Below, piece after piece: positions 8,832-16,930 of a DNA stretch of 64,000 bases. This DNA is from Lactobacillus sp. CBA3606 (GTDB lineage Bacteria; Bacillota; Bacilli; Lactobacillales; Lactobacillaceae). The position numbers were made by a program, and so were the translations under genes. How positions within the stretch are numbered: position 1 is the stretch's first letter; each line of letters starts with the position of its first letter. The stretch spans positions 2,108,001 to 2,172,000 of the forward strand of contig NZ_CP027194.1 in assembly GCF_002970935.1 (NCBI RefSeq), read 5' to 3'. The notes below the pieces were generated by a model. It saw only the letters and a program-made list of their open reading frames with translations. It was not told the origin of the DNA and searched no databases.

Positions 8832-9719
8832 ATGTCACAATTAATTCTGATTATTATCGCGGTGATCATAATTGGCATGATCAGTCGCATCAGTTATAAG
8901 TTTTGGCAATATGGGCGACCACAGCATTTAGTGACTAGTCAGCAGCCGCAGACGGCCGATGACAGCGCAGTGACGTTGTTTATTCCCGGATATGCAGGGA
9001 ATCGGTTCTCATTTGGACGGATGTTACAGCGGTTTGTCATGGGAAAAATTGCGAATAAGTCGTTGGTTGTTTGGATTGATCGCCATAATCATCCGCACGT
9101 AACCGGTCATTTAGATCCCTATCGACCGATGGTACAATTAATTTTTGCAACACCACGCGTGGCCGTCCGTGCCCAAGCAGCCGGGGTCCTAGCAGTAGTG
9201 AAATATTTATTGGCCCACGAACATGTACAGACCATGAATTTAGTCGCGCATTCCATGGGTGGGGTAGTTTTATTTCAATATTTAACGACTGCGGCGCGCT
9301 TGGCTAATTTGCCAGAGGTTCGCAAAGTGGTGACAATCGGGGCACCGTTTAACGATAGTGAAGTGGGTCAAAACACTTATCCGATTGAAAATCATCCCCT
9401 AACGGCGACTGGGCCAACAACAACGACCCCGGTTTATAATTACTTTTTACGGACGTTACAACAGTTGCCGAATACGATTTCGTATTTGAATATTGCGGGT
9501 AACATTGGTGATAAGTTTCAAAGTGATGGCGCCGTTGCGATGAATAGTGCCCTGTCATTACGCTTTTTATTGCGGACGACTGTTAATCGCTATCAAGAGT
9601 TTGTTGTGCATGGAAAAAATGCTCGGCATTCCCGATTGCATGAAAATTATGAGGTTGACCGGCAAATTATTCAGTTTTTATATCCGAATAAAATAAAAAC
9701 GGTTGATGACGAAAAGTAG
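8832..9719 (+). CDS. Alpha/beta hydrolase, DUF915-like, membrane-anchored
   Basis: This 295-aa protein begins with a hydrophobic segment (about residues 3-20) without a lipobox, so it is probably a signal anchor. The rest is an alpha/beta hydrolase of the DUF915 type found widely in lactobacilli. The nucleophile elbow is 'AHSMGG' with Ser about 141. An oxyanion-type 'IPGYAGNRFSFG' loop is at about residues 52-63, and a late 'HSRLHEN' offers the catalytic His. It starts 24 nt after nusG, and the rplK promoter begins inside its 3' end. Substrate unknown; esterase or lipase activity is likely from the fold only. Confidence 0.82.
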   Translation: MSQLILIIIAVIIIGMISRISYKFWQYGRPQHLVTSQQPQTADDSAVTLFIPGYAGNRFSFGRMLQRFVMGKIANKSLVVWIDRHNHPHVTGHLDPYRPMVQLIFATPRVAVRAQAAGVLAVVKYLLAHEHVQTMNLVAHSMGGVVLFQYLTTAARLANLPEVRKVVTIGAPFNDSEVGQNTYPIENHPLTATGPTTTTPVYNYFLRTLQQLPNTISYLNIAGNIGDKFQSDGAVAMNSALSLRFLLRTTVNRYQEFVVHGKNARHSRLHENYEVDRQIIQFLYPNKIKTVDDEK

Positions 9720-9731
9720 ATATGCTACAAT
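9703..9731 (+). promoter_or_regulatory. Promoter of rplK-rplA
   Basis: TTGATG (9703-9708), 17 nt, TACAAT (9726-9731). It lies within the last codons of the hydrolase gene and about 90 nt before rplK, leaving a leader that holds the L1-type RNA motif. Confidence 0.75.
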
Positions 9732-9761
9732 GATGCTTGTGCGTCACGTATGCACGTTCAC

Positions 9762-9795
9762 GTGGGAGGAGCAAAAACTCTGCTCCATTTACCAC
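9762..9795 (+). promoter_or_regulatory. Candidate ribosomal protein L1 operator, copy 1 (rplK leader)
   Basis: GTGGGAGGA at 9762-9770 begins a hairpin: GTGG pairs with CCAC (9792-9795), and GGAG pairs with CTCC (9783-9786). The 3' side of the internal loop is ATTTA. The same arrangement recurs before rplA. It resembles the GUGGGAGG...CCAC part of the L1 stalk region of 23S rRNA, the basis of known L1 autoregulation. Confidence 0.6.
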
Positions 9796-9820
9796 ATCAC
9801 GGACTAAGGAGGAATGTCTC

Positions 9821-10246
9821 GTGGCTAAAAAAGTAGCTAACGTTGTTAAATTACAAATTCCTGCGGGCAAGGCAACACCAGCTCCGCCAGTTGGCCCAGC
9901 ATTAGGTCAAGCAGGTATCAATATCATGGGCTTCACAAAGGATTTCAATGCGCGTACCGCTGATCAAGCAGGTATGATCATTCCCGTTGTGATTACGGTT
10001 TATGAGGATCGTTCATTCGACTTCGTTACCAAGACCCCACCTGCTGCCGTTCTTTTAAAGAAAGCTGCTGGTGTTGAACACGGTTCTGGTGAACCTAACA
10101 CGAACAAGGTTGCTACGGTAACTGAAGCTCAAGTTAAGGAAATCGCTGAAACTAAAATGCAAGATCTAAACGCAGCTGACGTTGAAGCAGCTATGCGCAT
10201 GATCGAAGGTACTGCTCGGAGTATGGGATTCACCGTCGAAGGCTAA
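9821..10246 (+). CDS. rplK: 50S ribosomal protein L11
   Basis: L11 (141 aa) binds the GTPase-associated region of 23S rRNA and is needed for RelA-type sensing. The N-terminal '[28 protein letters not shown]' region carries the conserved proline-rich motif, shown here only in part; the C-terminal RNA-binding domain includes '[13 protein letters not shown]'-like residues ('[14 protein letters not shown]'). I start at GTG 9821, 9 nt after TAAGGAGG; an upstream in-frame ATG would add residues with no family match. It forms an operon with rplA. Confidence 0.97.
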   Translation: MAKKVANVVKLQIPAGKATPAPPVGPALGQAGINIMGFTKDFNARTADQAGMIIPVVITVYEDRSFDFVTKTPPAAVLLKKAAGVEHGSGEPNTNKVATVTEAQVKEIAETKMQDLNAADVEAAMRMIEGTARSMGFTVEG

Positions 10247-10293
10247 TTCAGTACCGAGAGTAGTCGGACACTTCATCAAAATGAATGTGTCAA

Positions 10294-10320
10294 GTGGGAG
10301 GAAATCTCCGTTTGAACCAC
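10294..10320 (+). promoter_or_regulatory. Candidate ribosomal protein L1 operator, copy 2 (before rplA)
   Basis: GTGGGAGGA (10294-10302) is identical to the element in the rplK leader. GTGG pairs with CCAC (10317-10320), GGAG with CTCC (10306-10309), and the 3' internal loop is GTTTGAA. The rplA Shine-Dalgarno follows 8 nt later, so L1 binding could block initiation. Confidence 0.6.
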
Positions 10321-10344
10321 ATTTGCAAGGAGGAAAACACTTAG

Positions 10345-11034
10345 ATGGCAAATAAAAGTAAACAATACCAAGACGCCGCTAAGCTAGTTGATCATGACAA
10401 AGCTTACGATGTAACTGAAGCGGTAGACTTGGTTAAAAAAATGGATTTCGCAAAGTTTGATGCAACCGTTGAAGTTGCTTTCAAATTAAACGTTGATACA
10501 AAGCAAGCCGACCAACAACTTCGTGGCGCGGTTGTCCTACCAAACGGTACTGGTAAAGAACAAACAGTTATCGTTTTTGCTAAGGGAGACAAAGCTAAAG
10601 AAGCTGAAGAAGCCGGTGCTGACGTTGTCGGTGAAGCCGACCTAGTTGGCCGGATTCAAGACGGTTGGTTAGACTTTGACGTTGCAATCGCAACCCCAGA
10701 CATGATGGCCCAAGTGGGTCGTTTAGGTCGGGTACTTGGACCTAAAGGTTTAATGCCTAACCCTAAGACTGGGACTGTTACGATGGATGTTGCTAAAGCG
10801 GTTAACGATTCAAAAGCCGGTAAAGTAACGTACCGGACTGACCGTGATGGTAATGTTCACGTTCCTGTTGGCAAGGTATCATTTGATACTGACAAGTTAG
10901 TTGGTAACTTCAAGACCATTGAAGACACTATCATCAAAGCTCGTCCTGCCTCAGTACGTGGGACTTTCGTTCAAAACTTAGTTGTTACTTCAACATTTAC
11001 GCCAGCCGTACGTGTTGACTTAGCTTCATTTTAA
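10345..11034 (+). CDS. rplA: 50S ribosomal protein L1
   Basis: L1 (229 aa) forms the mobile L1 stalk at the E site and in many bacteria represses its own operon by binding a 23S-like mRNA site. Conserved blocks are visible: '[12 protein letters not shown]' near residues 38-50, '[20 protein letters not shown]' near 124-143, and '[19 protein letters not shown]' near the C-terminus. Start ATG has CAAGGAGG upstream. Two candidate L1 operators lie in this operon, one ahead of rplK and one just ahead of this gene. Confidence 0.97.
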   Translation: MANKSKQYQDAAKLVDHDKAYDVTEAVDLVKKMDFAKFDATVEVAFKLNVDTKQADQQLRGAVVLPNGTGKEQTVIVFAKGDKAKEAEEAGADVVGEADLVGRIQDGWLDFDVAIATPDMMAQVGRLGRVLGPKGLMPNPKTGTVTMDVAKAVNDSKAGKVTYRTDRDGNVHVPVGKVSFDTDKLVGNFKTIEDTIIKARPASVRGTFVQNLVVTSTFTPAVRVDLASF

Positions 11035-11055
11035 GGACAAAGTTTTTTAAAACAA

Positions 11056-11084
11056 TTGACCGCTTAGGTGATCTGTGATAGATT
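11056..11084 (+). promoter_or_regulatory. Promoter of rplJ-rplL
   Basis: TTGACC (11056-11061), 17 nt, TAGATT (11079-11084), located just after the rplA stop and ahead of the L10 leader. Confidence 0.7.
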
Positions 11085-11092
11085 ACTAGAGG

Positions 11093-11197
11093 TTAAGTAA
11101 TATCTCTACCTAAGACTCAGGTGGCTTAACGGCCTCAAACATACCTGCCGAGGACATTGTTTTTCTCTATGTCTTGGTGGACATAGGGATTTTTTTA
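11093..11197 (+). promoter_or_regulatory. L10 leader RNA (rplJ autoregulatory leader)
   Basis: The untranslated region between rplA and rplJ has the position and elements of the Firmicutes L10(L12)4 leader, including GGTGGCTTAACGGCC followed by ACCTGCCGAGGACATTG. It ends in a terminator hairpin (CTATGTC 11167-11173 with GACATAG 11180-11186, then a T7 tract). By the known mechanism, binding of L10-L12 favours termination. Confidence 0.8.
11167..11197 (+). terminator. Attenuator terminator in the rplJ leader
   Basis: CTATGTC, loop TTGGTG, GACATAGGGA, then TTTTTTT. It lies 37 nt before the rplJ start and is the terminator part of the L10 leader. Confidence 0.8.
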
Positions 11198-11233
11198 TAA
11201 ATCCCTGAACCAAAATTCTGGGAGGTGAATCTA

Positions 11234-11737
11234 TTGAGTAAAGAAACTGTTGCTATTAAAGCAAAAGAAGTCGAAGAAGTTACGGCACAATTAAAGAGCG
11301 CTGTATCAGCTATTGTAGTTGATTATCGTGGTTTAACTGTTGAACAAGTAACTGACTTACGTAAGCAATTGCGTGAGGCCGGTGTCAAGATGCGCGTTAT
11401 CAAGAATAAAATCATGGTACGGGCTGCTGAAAAAGCTGGTTATGCTGACATGAATGATGTCTTTTCTGGTCCTACGGCGGTGGCCTTCTCTGAAGAAGAT
11501 CCCGTTGCTCCAGCTAAGATTTTAGCTAACTTTGCTAAGACAGCTGACGCCCTTCAACTTAAGGGTGGCGTGATTGAAGGCAAAGTTGCCTCTCTTGAAG
11601 AAGTTCAAGAATATGCAACCTTACCATCACGTGAAGAATTATTGGCAACTATTGCTAATATGTTACAAGCACCTGTTCGTAACGTGGCATACGCTGTTAA
11701 GGCGGTTGCTGAAAAGGGCGACGAAGACGCAGCTTAG
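11234..11737 (+). CDS. rplJ: 50S ribosomal protein L10
   Basis: L10 (167 aa) anchors L7/L12 dimers to the ribosome. N-terminal RNA-binding half includes '[23 protein letters not shown]'-type sequence (shown only by its '[10 protein letters not shown]' core), and the C-terminal helix that carries L12 dimers is present. The TTG at 11234 is chosen because the protein then begins '[12 protein letters not shown]' and the Shine-Dalgarno GGGAGGTGA lies 6-7 nt upstream; an in-frame GTG at 11225 overlaps that Shine-Dalgarno. Confidence 0.96.
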   Translation: MSKETVAIKAKEVEEVTAQLKSAVSAIVVDYRGLTVEQVTDLRKQLREAGVKMRVIKNKIMVRAAEKAGYADMNDVFSGPTAVAFSEEDPVAPAKILANFAKTADALQLKGGVIEGKVASLEEVQEYATLPSREELLATIANMLQAPVRNVAYAVKAVAEKGDEDAA

Positions 11738-11789
11738 GCTGTTGGTGTAAACAAAAAAATTAATTTCATACAAAATGGAGGAACATAAA

Positions 11790-12158
11790 ATGGCTTTTGA
11801 TAAAGACACTATTATCAACTCATTAAAAGAAGCTTCAATTTCAGATTTAAACGACTTAGTTAAGGCTATCGAAGAAGAATTCGATGTCTCAGCTTCAGCA
11901 CCAGTTGCTGTTGCTGGCGCTGCCGGTGGCGATGCTGCTGCAGCTAAGGATTCATACGATGTTGAATTAACTGAATCTGGCGACCAAAAGGTTAAGGCTA
12001 TTAAAGCCGTTCGCGATATCACTGGTCTTGGCTTGAAAGATGCTAAGGGCCTTGTTGATGGCGTTCCTTCAATCGTTAAAGAAGGCGTCTCAGAAGACGA
12101 AGCTAACGATATCAAGGCTAAACTTGAAGAAGTTGGTGGCGTTGTTACCCTTAAGTAA
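11790..12158 (+). CDS. rplL: 50S ribosomal protein L7/L12
   Basis: L7/L12 (122 aa) forms the stalk dimers that recruit translation factors. N-terminal dimerisation helices, an Ala/Val-rich hinge (about residues 38-55) and the C-terminal domain with '[20 protein letters not shown]' are all present. I start at ATG 11790, after GGAGGAAC; the in-frame ATG at 11775 overlaps the Shine-Dalgarno. The gene ends the operon at a strong terminator. Confidence 0.97.
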   Translation: MAFDKDTIINSLKEASISDLNDLVKAIEEEFDVSASAPVAVAGAAGGDAAAAKDSYDVELTESGDQKVKAIKAVRDITGLGLKDAKGLVDGVPSIVKEGVSEDEANDIKAKLEEVGGVVTLK

Positions 12159-12186
12159 TTTAATTACTTAAGCGGACTACGCTGGA

Positions 12187-12224
12187 CCACGCTAACCATG
12201 GCAACATGGTGGCGTGGTTTTTTG
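12187..12224 (+). terminator. Intrinsic terminator of rplJ-rplL
   Basis: CCACGC(TA)ACCATG and CATGGTGGCGTGG pair around GCAA, followed by TTTTTT. Confidence 0.9.
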
Positions 12225-12244
12225 TATAAGCTAAAAAATCTGGA

Positions 12245-12307
12245 TCAACGCAAATACCCGCTAATTGTTTGGCTATTTGCCTAACGATTAGCGGGTATTT
12301 GCGTTGA
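12245..12307. repeat. Long inverted repeat, 29-nt arms, between convergent genes
   Basis: Left arm 12245-12273 and right arm 12279-12307 are complementary over 29 positions, with one T-T mismatch and one G-U pair, around a 5-nt loop TATTT. No T-run follows on the + strand. On the minus strand, the sequence after the stem reads TCCAGATTTTTT, so it may end transcription of the nuclease gene. It is longer than a typical terminator. Confidence 0.8.
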
Positions 12308-12350
12308 CGACAGTTTGCTTAATAACCGGGTGGTTAGTTAGCGGATCATT

Positions 12351-13334
12351 TTAATTAGCAACACGGCTGGTTCCAGTTTGATAATTTAACGTCATGCCAT
12401 TTTGTACATTGAAGATGTAAACATTAAAGCTAACAGCCGAACTATCAATGGATTGGGCCCGCATTTGCACGCCACTAGCCAATAAATTGTCAGCTTTAAA
12501 GATTGGTTTCACTTCGTAACGCACGTAGTGGTCCGGGCTAGCGTGTAAATAGTTGGCAACTTGGTTTTCATAAGTAACCATTTCGGGATCATTCAGTGAG
12601 CGGGTCCCAGTAATGAGGTTTTTCGGGTTATTATTTTGCCCGGTTAATTGATAACCAATCAAGTGACTACGATTATATAACCATCCACTGGCAATTCGCT
12701 TATTATGCCAACCAGTAGGGGCAACTGTTAAGGCCGTTCGTTTAGTTGTGGGCATCAAACTTTGATTTAATAAGGCGCCTGCAGTGGTCGGGCGATTTAA
12801 TCGGTCTAAGTCACCATACTTTTGCCAGGCACCATTGCGAGTCGTTAAGTCCGCAGCACTAAAGGCTGGATTATTCGCGTTGATGGTTACGGTCGGGTGA
12901 CCTTGATACTGCTGATTGGCTAACGCAGTGTTAGTTGGGTTACCGCTAGTCTTCATCGTGGTCGCCGCGGTTGTTTTAGTAGCCCCATCAGTCTTATTCT
13001 GTGCTTTTTGATGATCAATGGTGGTTTTACGACTGGTTAATTTTTGAGCTGTTTTTTTCAAACTAGCAGTGGAGCGCTGATTAGCGGCAATTAAATCTGC
13101 TAACTTAGTATCATGCTTAACTGTGATATGATGCGTTTTTTTGACAATTTTTGTTTTAGTTACCGTCTTAGGTTTAGTGGCAGCCGTGCTGTTAAGATTA
13201 AAAGCCCCTAGACTTAGTAGTAACAAAATGATAATGGGCCAGCTGTGTCGCAAGAACCGTTTTCCCCGTAAATGCCGCCGTTGGTAAAGATGCCAGCTCC
13301 AATAAATAGCGCCGATTAATAATAAATATCCCAT
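12351..13334 (-). CDS. Membrane-anchored DNA/RNA non-specific endonuclease (DNA-entry nuclease type)
   Basis: This 327-aa protein resembles the EndA/DNA-entry nuclease family. Two hydrophobic stretches at the N-terminus (about residues 3-13 and 31-50) suggest a membrane anchor with the nuclease outside. A Lys/Thr-rich linker follows to about residue 140. The catalytic core is at about residues 160-325. Its key motif, 'NRSHLIGYQLTGQNNNPKNL', contains the general-base His near 224; family members usually read DRGH or NRSH here. The downstream 'GTRSLNDPEM' is also typical. It lies 19 nt after the stop of a lipoprotein gene, so the two form an operon. The role could be DNA uptake or nutrient scavenging. 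Confidence 0.85.
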   Translation of the reverse strand: MGYLLLIGAIYWSWHLYQRRHLRGKRFLRHSWPIIILLLLSLGAFNLNSTAATKPKTVTKTKIVKKTHHITVKHDTKLADLIAANQRSTASLKKTAQKLTSRKTTIDHQKAQNKTDGATKTTAATTMKTSGNPTNTALANQQYQGHPTVTINANNPAFSAADLTTRNGAWQKYGDLDRLNRPTTAGALLNQSLMPTTKRTALTVAPTGWHNKRIASGWLYNRSHLIGYQLTGQNNNPKNLITGTRSLNDPEMVTYENQVANYLHASPDHYVRYEVKPIFKADNLLASGVQMRAQSIDSSAVSFNVYIFNVQNGMTLNYQTGTSRVAN

Positions 13335-13353
13335 AGTTAGTTAGACTCCTTTA

Positions 13354-13959
13354 TTAGCGTAATGATTTGCGATAGCCGGCTGCTTGAGCAGCTTCCTCAG
13401 TAGAAAAGTAACTAACATTTTTCTCTGCCATACGGTAGTTATGGTCCGTCTCAACATGATAGATTTTAGAATGCGTATTACCAACAATCCGGCCAGGTTG
13501 GGCAGTATCGGTGTCGCCACTAAAGCGATTGGTACTGGTCGCTTTAGTGGTTTGGGTTGATGTGGCGGTGGCTGCTTGCTGTGAGGCAGCTTTTGAAGCC
13601 TCATGACTGCTACTAACGCTGGCTGCCAGTACGGAACTCGTACTAGTAGCCAGCGAAGATGACGCAGCGACTGATGCTGAGTGTGCCGATGATTGACTGG
13701 CAGTTAGCGCACTCGATTGTGAGCTGGCTTGGGTTAAAGTCGAAGACTGTTGACTGAGTTGTTTGGCCGAAGCGGCATTAGCTCGACTGACAGCTTTAGC
13801 TGATGACCAAGCTGCAGTATCTGCGGCAGTCCGTTTGCTGACATAGCTTGTTTTAGTCCGGGTGACAATCTTAGGTGTGGTAGTGGCCGTTGACTGCGCG
13901 CAACCACTTAGAATCGTCAGACTTAAAAGTGCAATTAAAACAGGTTTTCCAAAATGCAT
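13354..13959 (-). CDS. Ser/Ala-rich lipoprotein with C-terminal Ada-like/nuclease-associated domain
   Basis: This 201-aa protein starts at ATG 13959, 7 nt after GGAGGGG. A signal peptide ends in the lipobox LSGC (Cys20), so it is a predicted lipoprotein. Residues of about 45-135 are a low-complexity Ser/Ala/Thr linker, likely spanning the wall. The last 45 residues, from 'GRIVGNTHSKIYHV' to 'STEEAAQAAGYR', match a small domain often fused to secreted nucleases and thought to relate to the Ada metal-binding domain, though the usual Cys is absent here. The adjacent nuclease gene lacks this domain, so the domain may have been split off. I do not know its function. Confidence 0.75.
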   Translation of the reverse strand: MHFGKPVLIALLSLTILSGCAQSTATTTPKIVTRTKTSYVSKRTAADTAAWSSAKAVSRANAASAKQLSQQSSTLTQASSQSSALTASQSSAHSASVAASSSLATSTSSVLAASVSSSHEASKAASQQAATATSTQTTKATSTNRFSGDTDTAQPGRIVGNTHSKIYHVETDHNYRMAEKNVSYFSTEEAAQAAGYRKSLR

Positions 13960-13988
13960 AAAGTACCCCTCCAAAGTATGATAATCAT

Positions 13989-14018
13989 ATTATACAAGAA
14001 CGGATTACGTTGGGTAAA
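13989..14018 (-). promoter_or_regulatory. Promoter of the lipoprotein-nuclease operon
   Basis: On the minus strand, TTTACC (-35, 14013-14018) and TATAAT (-10, 13989-13994) are separated by 18 nt, about 30 nt before the lipoprotein start. Confidence 0.6.
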
Positions 14019-14177
14019 GTGGTAATTTAATAAAAATGCTTAAATACGCAAAAATAGGCATTTTTCCTTAATTTTAGAAATTATGATTAATAACTGACAG
14101 GCGATTGGTTTACGGAACTTAATTATGTGAGTTAATCAAAGCCATGATGATGAGACTGTAAACTAGTTTTAAAACTT

Positions 14178-14206
14178 GGGTGGAAGGTTGTATAAATGAA
14201 ATAAGA
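14178..14206 (+). promoter_or_regulatory. Candidate promoter of mprF
   Basis: TTTAAA-like -35, 17 nt, TATAAA, about 45 nt before the mprF start codon. Only a moderate match. The rest of the 287-nt divergent gap is AT-rich and includes a weak AAAAATGC/GCATTTTT inverted repeat. Confidence 0.4.
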
Positions 14207-14246
14207 TTGCGATAATAAGAGCAATAACGGTATTGGGGGAATTTTT

Positions 14247-16868
14247 TTGAAGGCGATGATACAAAAAGTGGGGGCCAGCTTAAATAAACGGCTGGGCTTA
14301 ATTAAGGCCTTATTTGTCTTTTCAGTTTTACTATTTGTTATTACTGAAGTGGGTAAGATTGCTAAAGAAGTAAGTGGGGCTCAATTAGGAACGGCACTAG
14401 CTTCACAAAGTTGGTGGCATTTATTAAGTATGGTTGTGATTGGGATGGTGGCGGTAACGCCCATGCTGACCTATGACGTCATGATTACGAAATTTCTGCC
14501 GAACCACTATTCGCTGGGATATATTTTTAAAGCCGGATGGATTACGAATACTTTTACGAATATTGGGGGCTTCGGCGGTGTACTCGGGGCCTCATTGCGG
14601 GCCAATTTCTATAACAAAGGTGCCAGCAAAAAACAGATTGTCTTCGCCATCTCTAAAATTGCCTTATTCTTAGTGTCGGGATTATCGCTTTATTGTATGA
14701 TTTCATTGATTTTGGTCTATGGTTTTGGCATCGGCCAAGTTTACCGTAGTTATTGGATTTGGTTGGTTGGTGGTTCTTTGTATTTTCCAGCGGTCTTTAT
14801 CTTTACCCGGGTCAATGATTCAGCTTTCTTTGAAGGACTAACGCTAGGTAATGTTGTCCGCTTATTAAGCGGTTCATTTGGAGAATGGACGGGCTGTGTC
14901 CTATTCTTTTTACTAATTGGTAATTTTATGCAATTACCAATTGATTTTGCGGCGGTTGTGCCTTTGTTTGTGATTGCCTCAGTCGTTGGGGAAGTATCGA
15001 TGGTTCCTGGTGGGATCGGTTCATTTGATGTATTTATGATTTTTGGACTGGGAGCCGTTGGGGTCTCACGGCCAGATGCGGTCGCTTGGTTATTGTTTTA
15101 TCGGCTATTCTATTACATTATCCCATTTGCGATTGGGTTAGGGTTATTCACACATGATACCGGTCGACGCTTGAATCAACATTTAGAAGGTATTCCAAAG
15201 GCAGCATTACAACGTTTTGCTCAAATGGCGTTAACTGTTTTTCTTTATGTTTCCGGTTTTTTGATGTTGTTAATGTCGACGGTTCCTAATTTTGCCTATA
15301 ATAATAAAATTTTCTTGCAGGTTTATCCGTTTACCTTTTTCTTTATTAATCAGGCTAGTAGTATTGTGATGGCCTTTTTATTGATTGGGGTTGCGCTAGG
15401 GACAGCCGGTCGTGTCAAAAAAGCTTTTTGGCCAACGGTGATTGTTTTACTGATTGCAATTTTAAACACGATTCGTTGGCTAGTGGTGTATGACGCTATT
15501 TCCATGAAGTTTATTATCTTTTTAGTGATTATTTTAGCCCTAGTTGCATTATCGAAGCAGGCCTACTATCGCCGCCGGCTGGCACTCTCGTGGGGGCAAC
15601 TGCTGTGGGTAGGTTGTGTTTACGTGATTACGTTTGTGTTGTATACGATTGTGGGCGTTTATAATGCCCCCCAGATTCATCATCGCCATGCGGTGCCGGA
15701 AGCCTTGTTTTTCCCCTCGCAAAAACTATGGTTATTCGGCGTCATTGGTTTAGTCATTGCGGCTTTGATTTTAGTCGCCATGAATCGTTATTTTGCGAAT
15801 GGTCATAACGCGCGGCTGGGCTTGAAGTTGGATCTTGAACGCGTTAAGCACGTGATTGCAACAGCTGGTGGCAATGAGATCTCCCACTTAGCTTTTTTGA
15901 ATGATAAATTGGTTTATTACTATCAGGCCGCAGGTGAAGACCAGCTTATCTTTCTATACCAACAGAAGGCTGACAAGCTGATTCTGATGGGCGAGCCATT
16001 CGGAAACCAAGCCTATCTTCAGCCGGCCTTAGAACAGCTCATGGATGATGCTGACAGCGATGGGTATTCATTAGTCTTCTATGAAATTAATGAAACTTTG
16101 ACGATGCGATTACATGAAATGGGTTTTGATTTTATTAAGACTGGCGAGGAAGGCCATGTCAAACTGGCTGACTTTAGCTTGGCCGGTAAACGGCTCCGTG
16201 GTGAACGGGCTTTGATGAATAAGTTCACACGGGATGACTATCAGTTTGAAATCTTGCAGCCACCATTTTCAGCGGCGACGATGGCGGCATTAAAAGCCGT
16301 TTCAGATAGTTGGCTTAATGGCGAGGCTGAAAAAGGATTTTCGTTAGGGTTCTTTGATGAGACATACTTGAATCAGGCCCCGATTGCGGTGGTTTATAAC
16401 CCTGAGCATCAACTGGTAGCCTTTGCTAATTTGATGCCACAGGGGAATGACAAAATCGCGTCGATTGATTTGATGCGATCAAGTGCGGCCGCACCATCGG
16501 GAATTATGGATACGGTTTTTGTACATCTCTTTGAACAAGCACGAGCCCAAGGGTTTGCTTACTTCAACATGGGGATGGCGCCGCTGGCTGGGGTCGGCGT
16601 TTCACGGTACAGCTTCATTCAGGAAAAAATTGCACATCTGATTTATGAATATGGCTATCAATTGTACGGTTTTCAAGGGTTGCGGTCGTATAAAGAAAAA
16701 TACGTTACGGCATGGGCGCCTAAATATATCGCTTACCGGAAACGGAATTCATTGATTTTTACGATTTTACAATTATTGCAAGTGGTTAACACACGTCAAA
16801 AGAAACGTGCCGAACGCCATTTGTTACTTGGACCAAAATGGTTTCAAAATTTGAATCATCATCGTTAA
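14247..16868 (+). CDS. mprF: Phosphatidylglycerol lysyltransferase MprF (bifunctional)
   Basis: MprF moves lysine from Lys-tRNA to phosphatidylglycerol and flips the product outward, which lowers the negative surface charge and protects against cationic peptides. The N-terminal part, to about residue 510, is a polytopic flippase region with many hydrophobic segments and the family motif 'GEVSMVPGGIGSFDVF' near residues 248-263. The C-terminal part (about 530-860) is the GNAT-fold synthase (DUF2156) with 'YFNMGMAPLAGVG' and 'GLRSYKEKY'. At 873 aa it is full length. Start is TTG 14247, 6 nt after GGGGGA; ATG 14256 is the alternative. It ends at a bidirectional terminator. Confidence 0.95.
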   Translation: MKAMIQKVGASLNKRLGLIKALFVFSVLLFVITEVGKIAKEVSGAQLGTALASQSWWHLLSMVVIGMVAVTPMLTYDVMITKFLPNHYSLGYIFKAGWITNTFTNIGGFGGVLGASLRANFYNKGASKKQIVFAISKIALFLVSGLSLYCMISLILVYGFGIGQVYRSYWIWLVGGSLYFPAVFIFTRVNDSAFFEGLTLGNVVRLLSGSFGEWTGCVLFFLLIGNFMQLPIDFAAVVPLFVIASVVGEVSMVPGGIGSFDVFMIFGLGAVGVSRPDAVAWLLFYRLFYYIIPFAIGLGLFTHDTGRRLNQHLEGIPKAALQRFAQMALTVFLYVSGFLMLLMSTVPNFAYNNKIFLQVYPFTFFFINQASSIVMAFLLIGVALGTAGRVKKAFWPTVIVLLIAILNTIRWLVVYDAISMKFIIFLVIILALVALSKQAYYRRRLALSWGQLLWVGCVYVITFVLYTIVGVYNAPQIHHRHAVPEALFFPSQKLWLFGVIGLVIAALILVAMNRYFANGHNARLGLKLDLERVKHVIATAGGNEISHLAFLNDKLVYYYQAAGEDQLIFLYQQKADKLILMGEPFGNQAYLQPALEQLMDDADSDGYSLVFYEINETLTMRLHEMGFDFIKTGEEGHVKLADFSLAGKRLRGERALMNKFTRDDYQFEILQPPFSAATMAALKAVSDSWLNGEAEKGFSLGFFDETYLNQAPIAVVYNPEHQLVAFANLMPQGNDKIASIDLMRSSAAAPSGIMDTVFVHLFEQARAQGFAYFNMGMAPLAGVGVSRYSFIQEKIAHLIYEYGYQLYGFQGLRSYKEKYVTAWAPKYIAYRKRNSLIFTILQLLQVVNTRQKKRAERHLLLGPKWFQNLNHHR

Positions 16869-16875
16869 TAGCCAA

Positions 16876-16920
16876 AAAGAAGCACTTCAAGAACTGATAA
16901 AATTCTTGAAGTGCTTCTTT
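16876..16920. terminator. Bidirectional terminator between mprF and the LOG-family gene
   Basis: AAAGAAGCACTTCAAGAA and TTCTTGAAGTGCTTCTTT form a perfect 18-bp stem. Both strands end in T-rich sequence, fitting convergent genes. Confidence 0.9.
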
Positions 16921-16930
16921 GTCAGCAAGC

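Noticed and set aside
13341-13604. Proline-rich reading frame inside the lipoprotein gene
   Set aside because: It is a frame shadow of the Ser/Ala repeat region with no Shine-Dalgarno.
13560-13830. Repetitive Ser/Ala codons as a tandem repeat or CRISPR-like array
   Set aside because: No regular unit length or conserved spacers; it is low-complexity coding sequence.
14030-14060. AAAAATGC/GCATTTTT inverted repeat upstream of mprF as a terminator
   Set aside because: The loop is about 17 nt, the stem is weak and AT-rich, and no gene on the + strand ends there.
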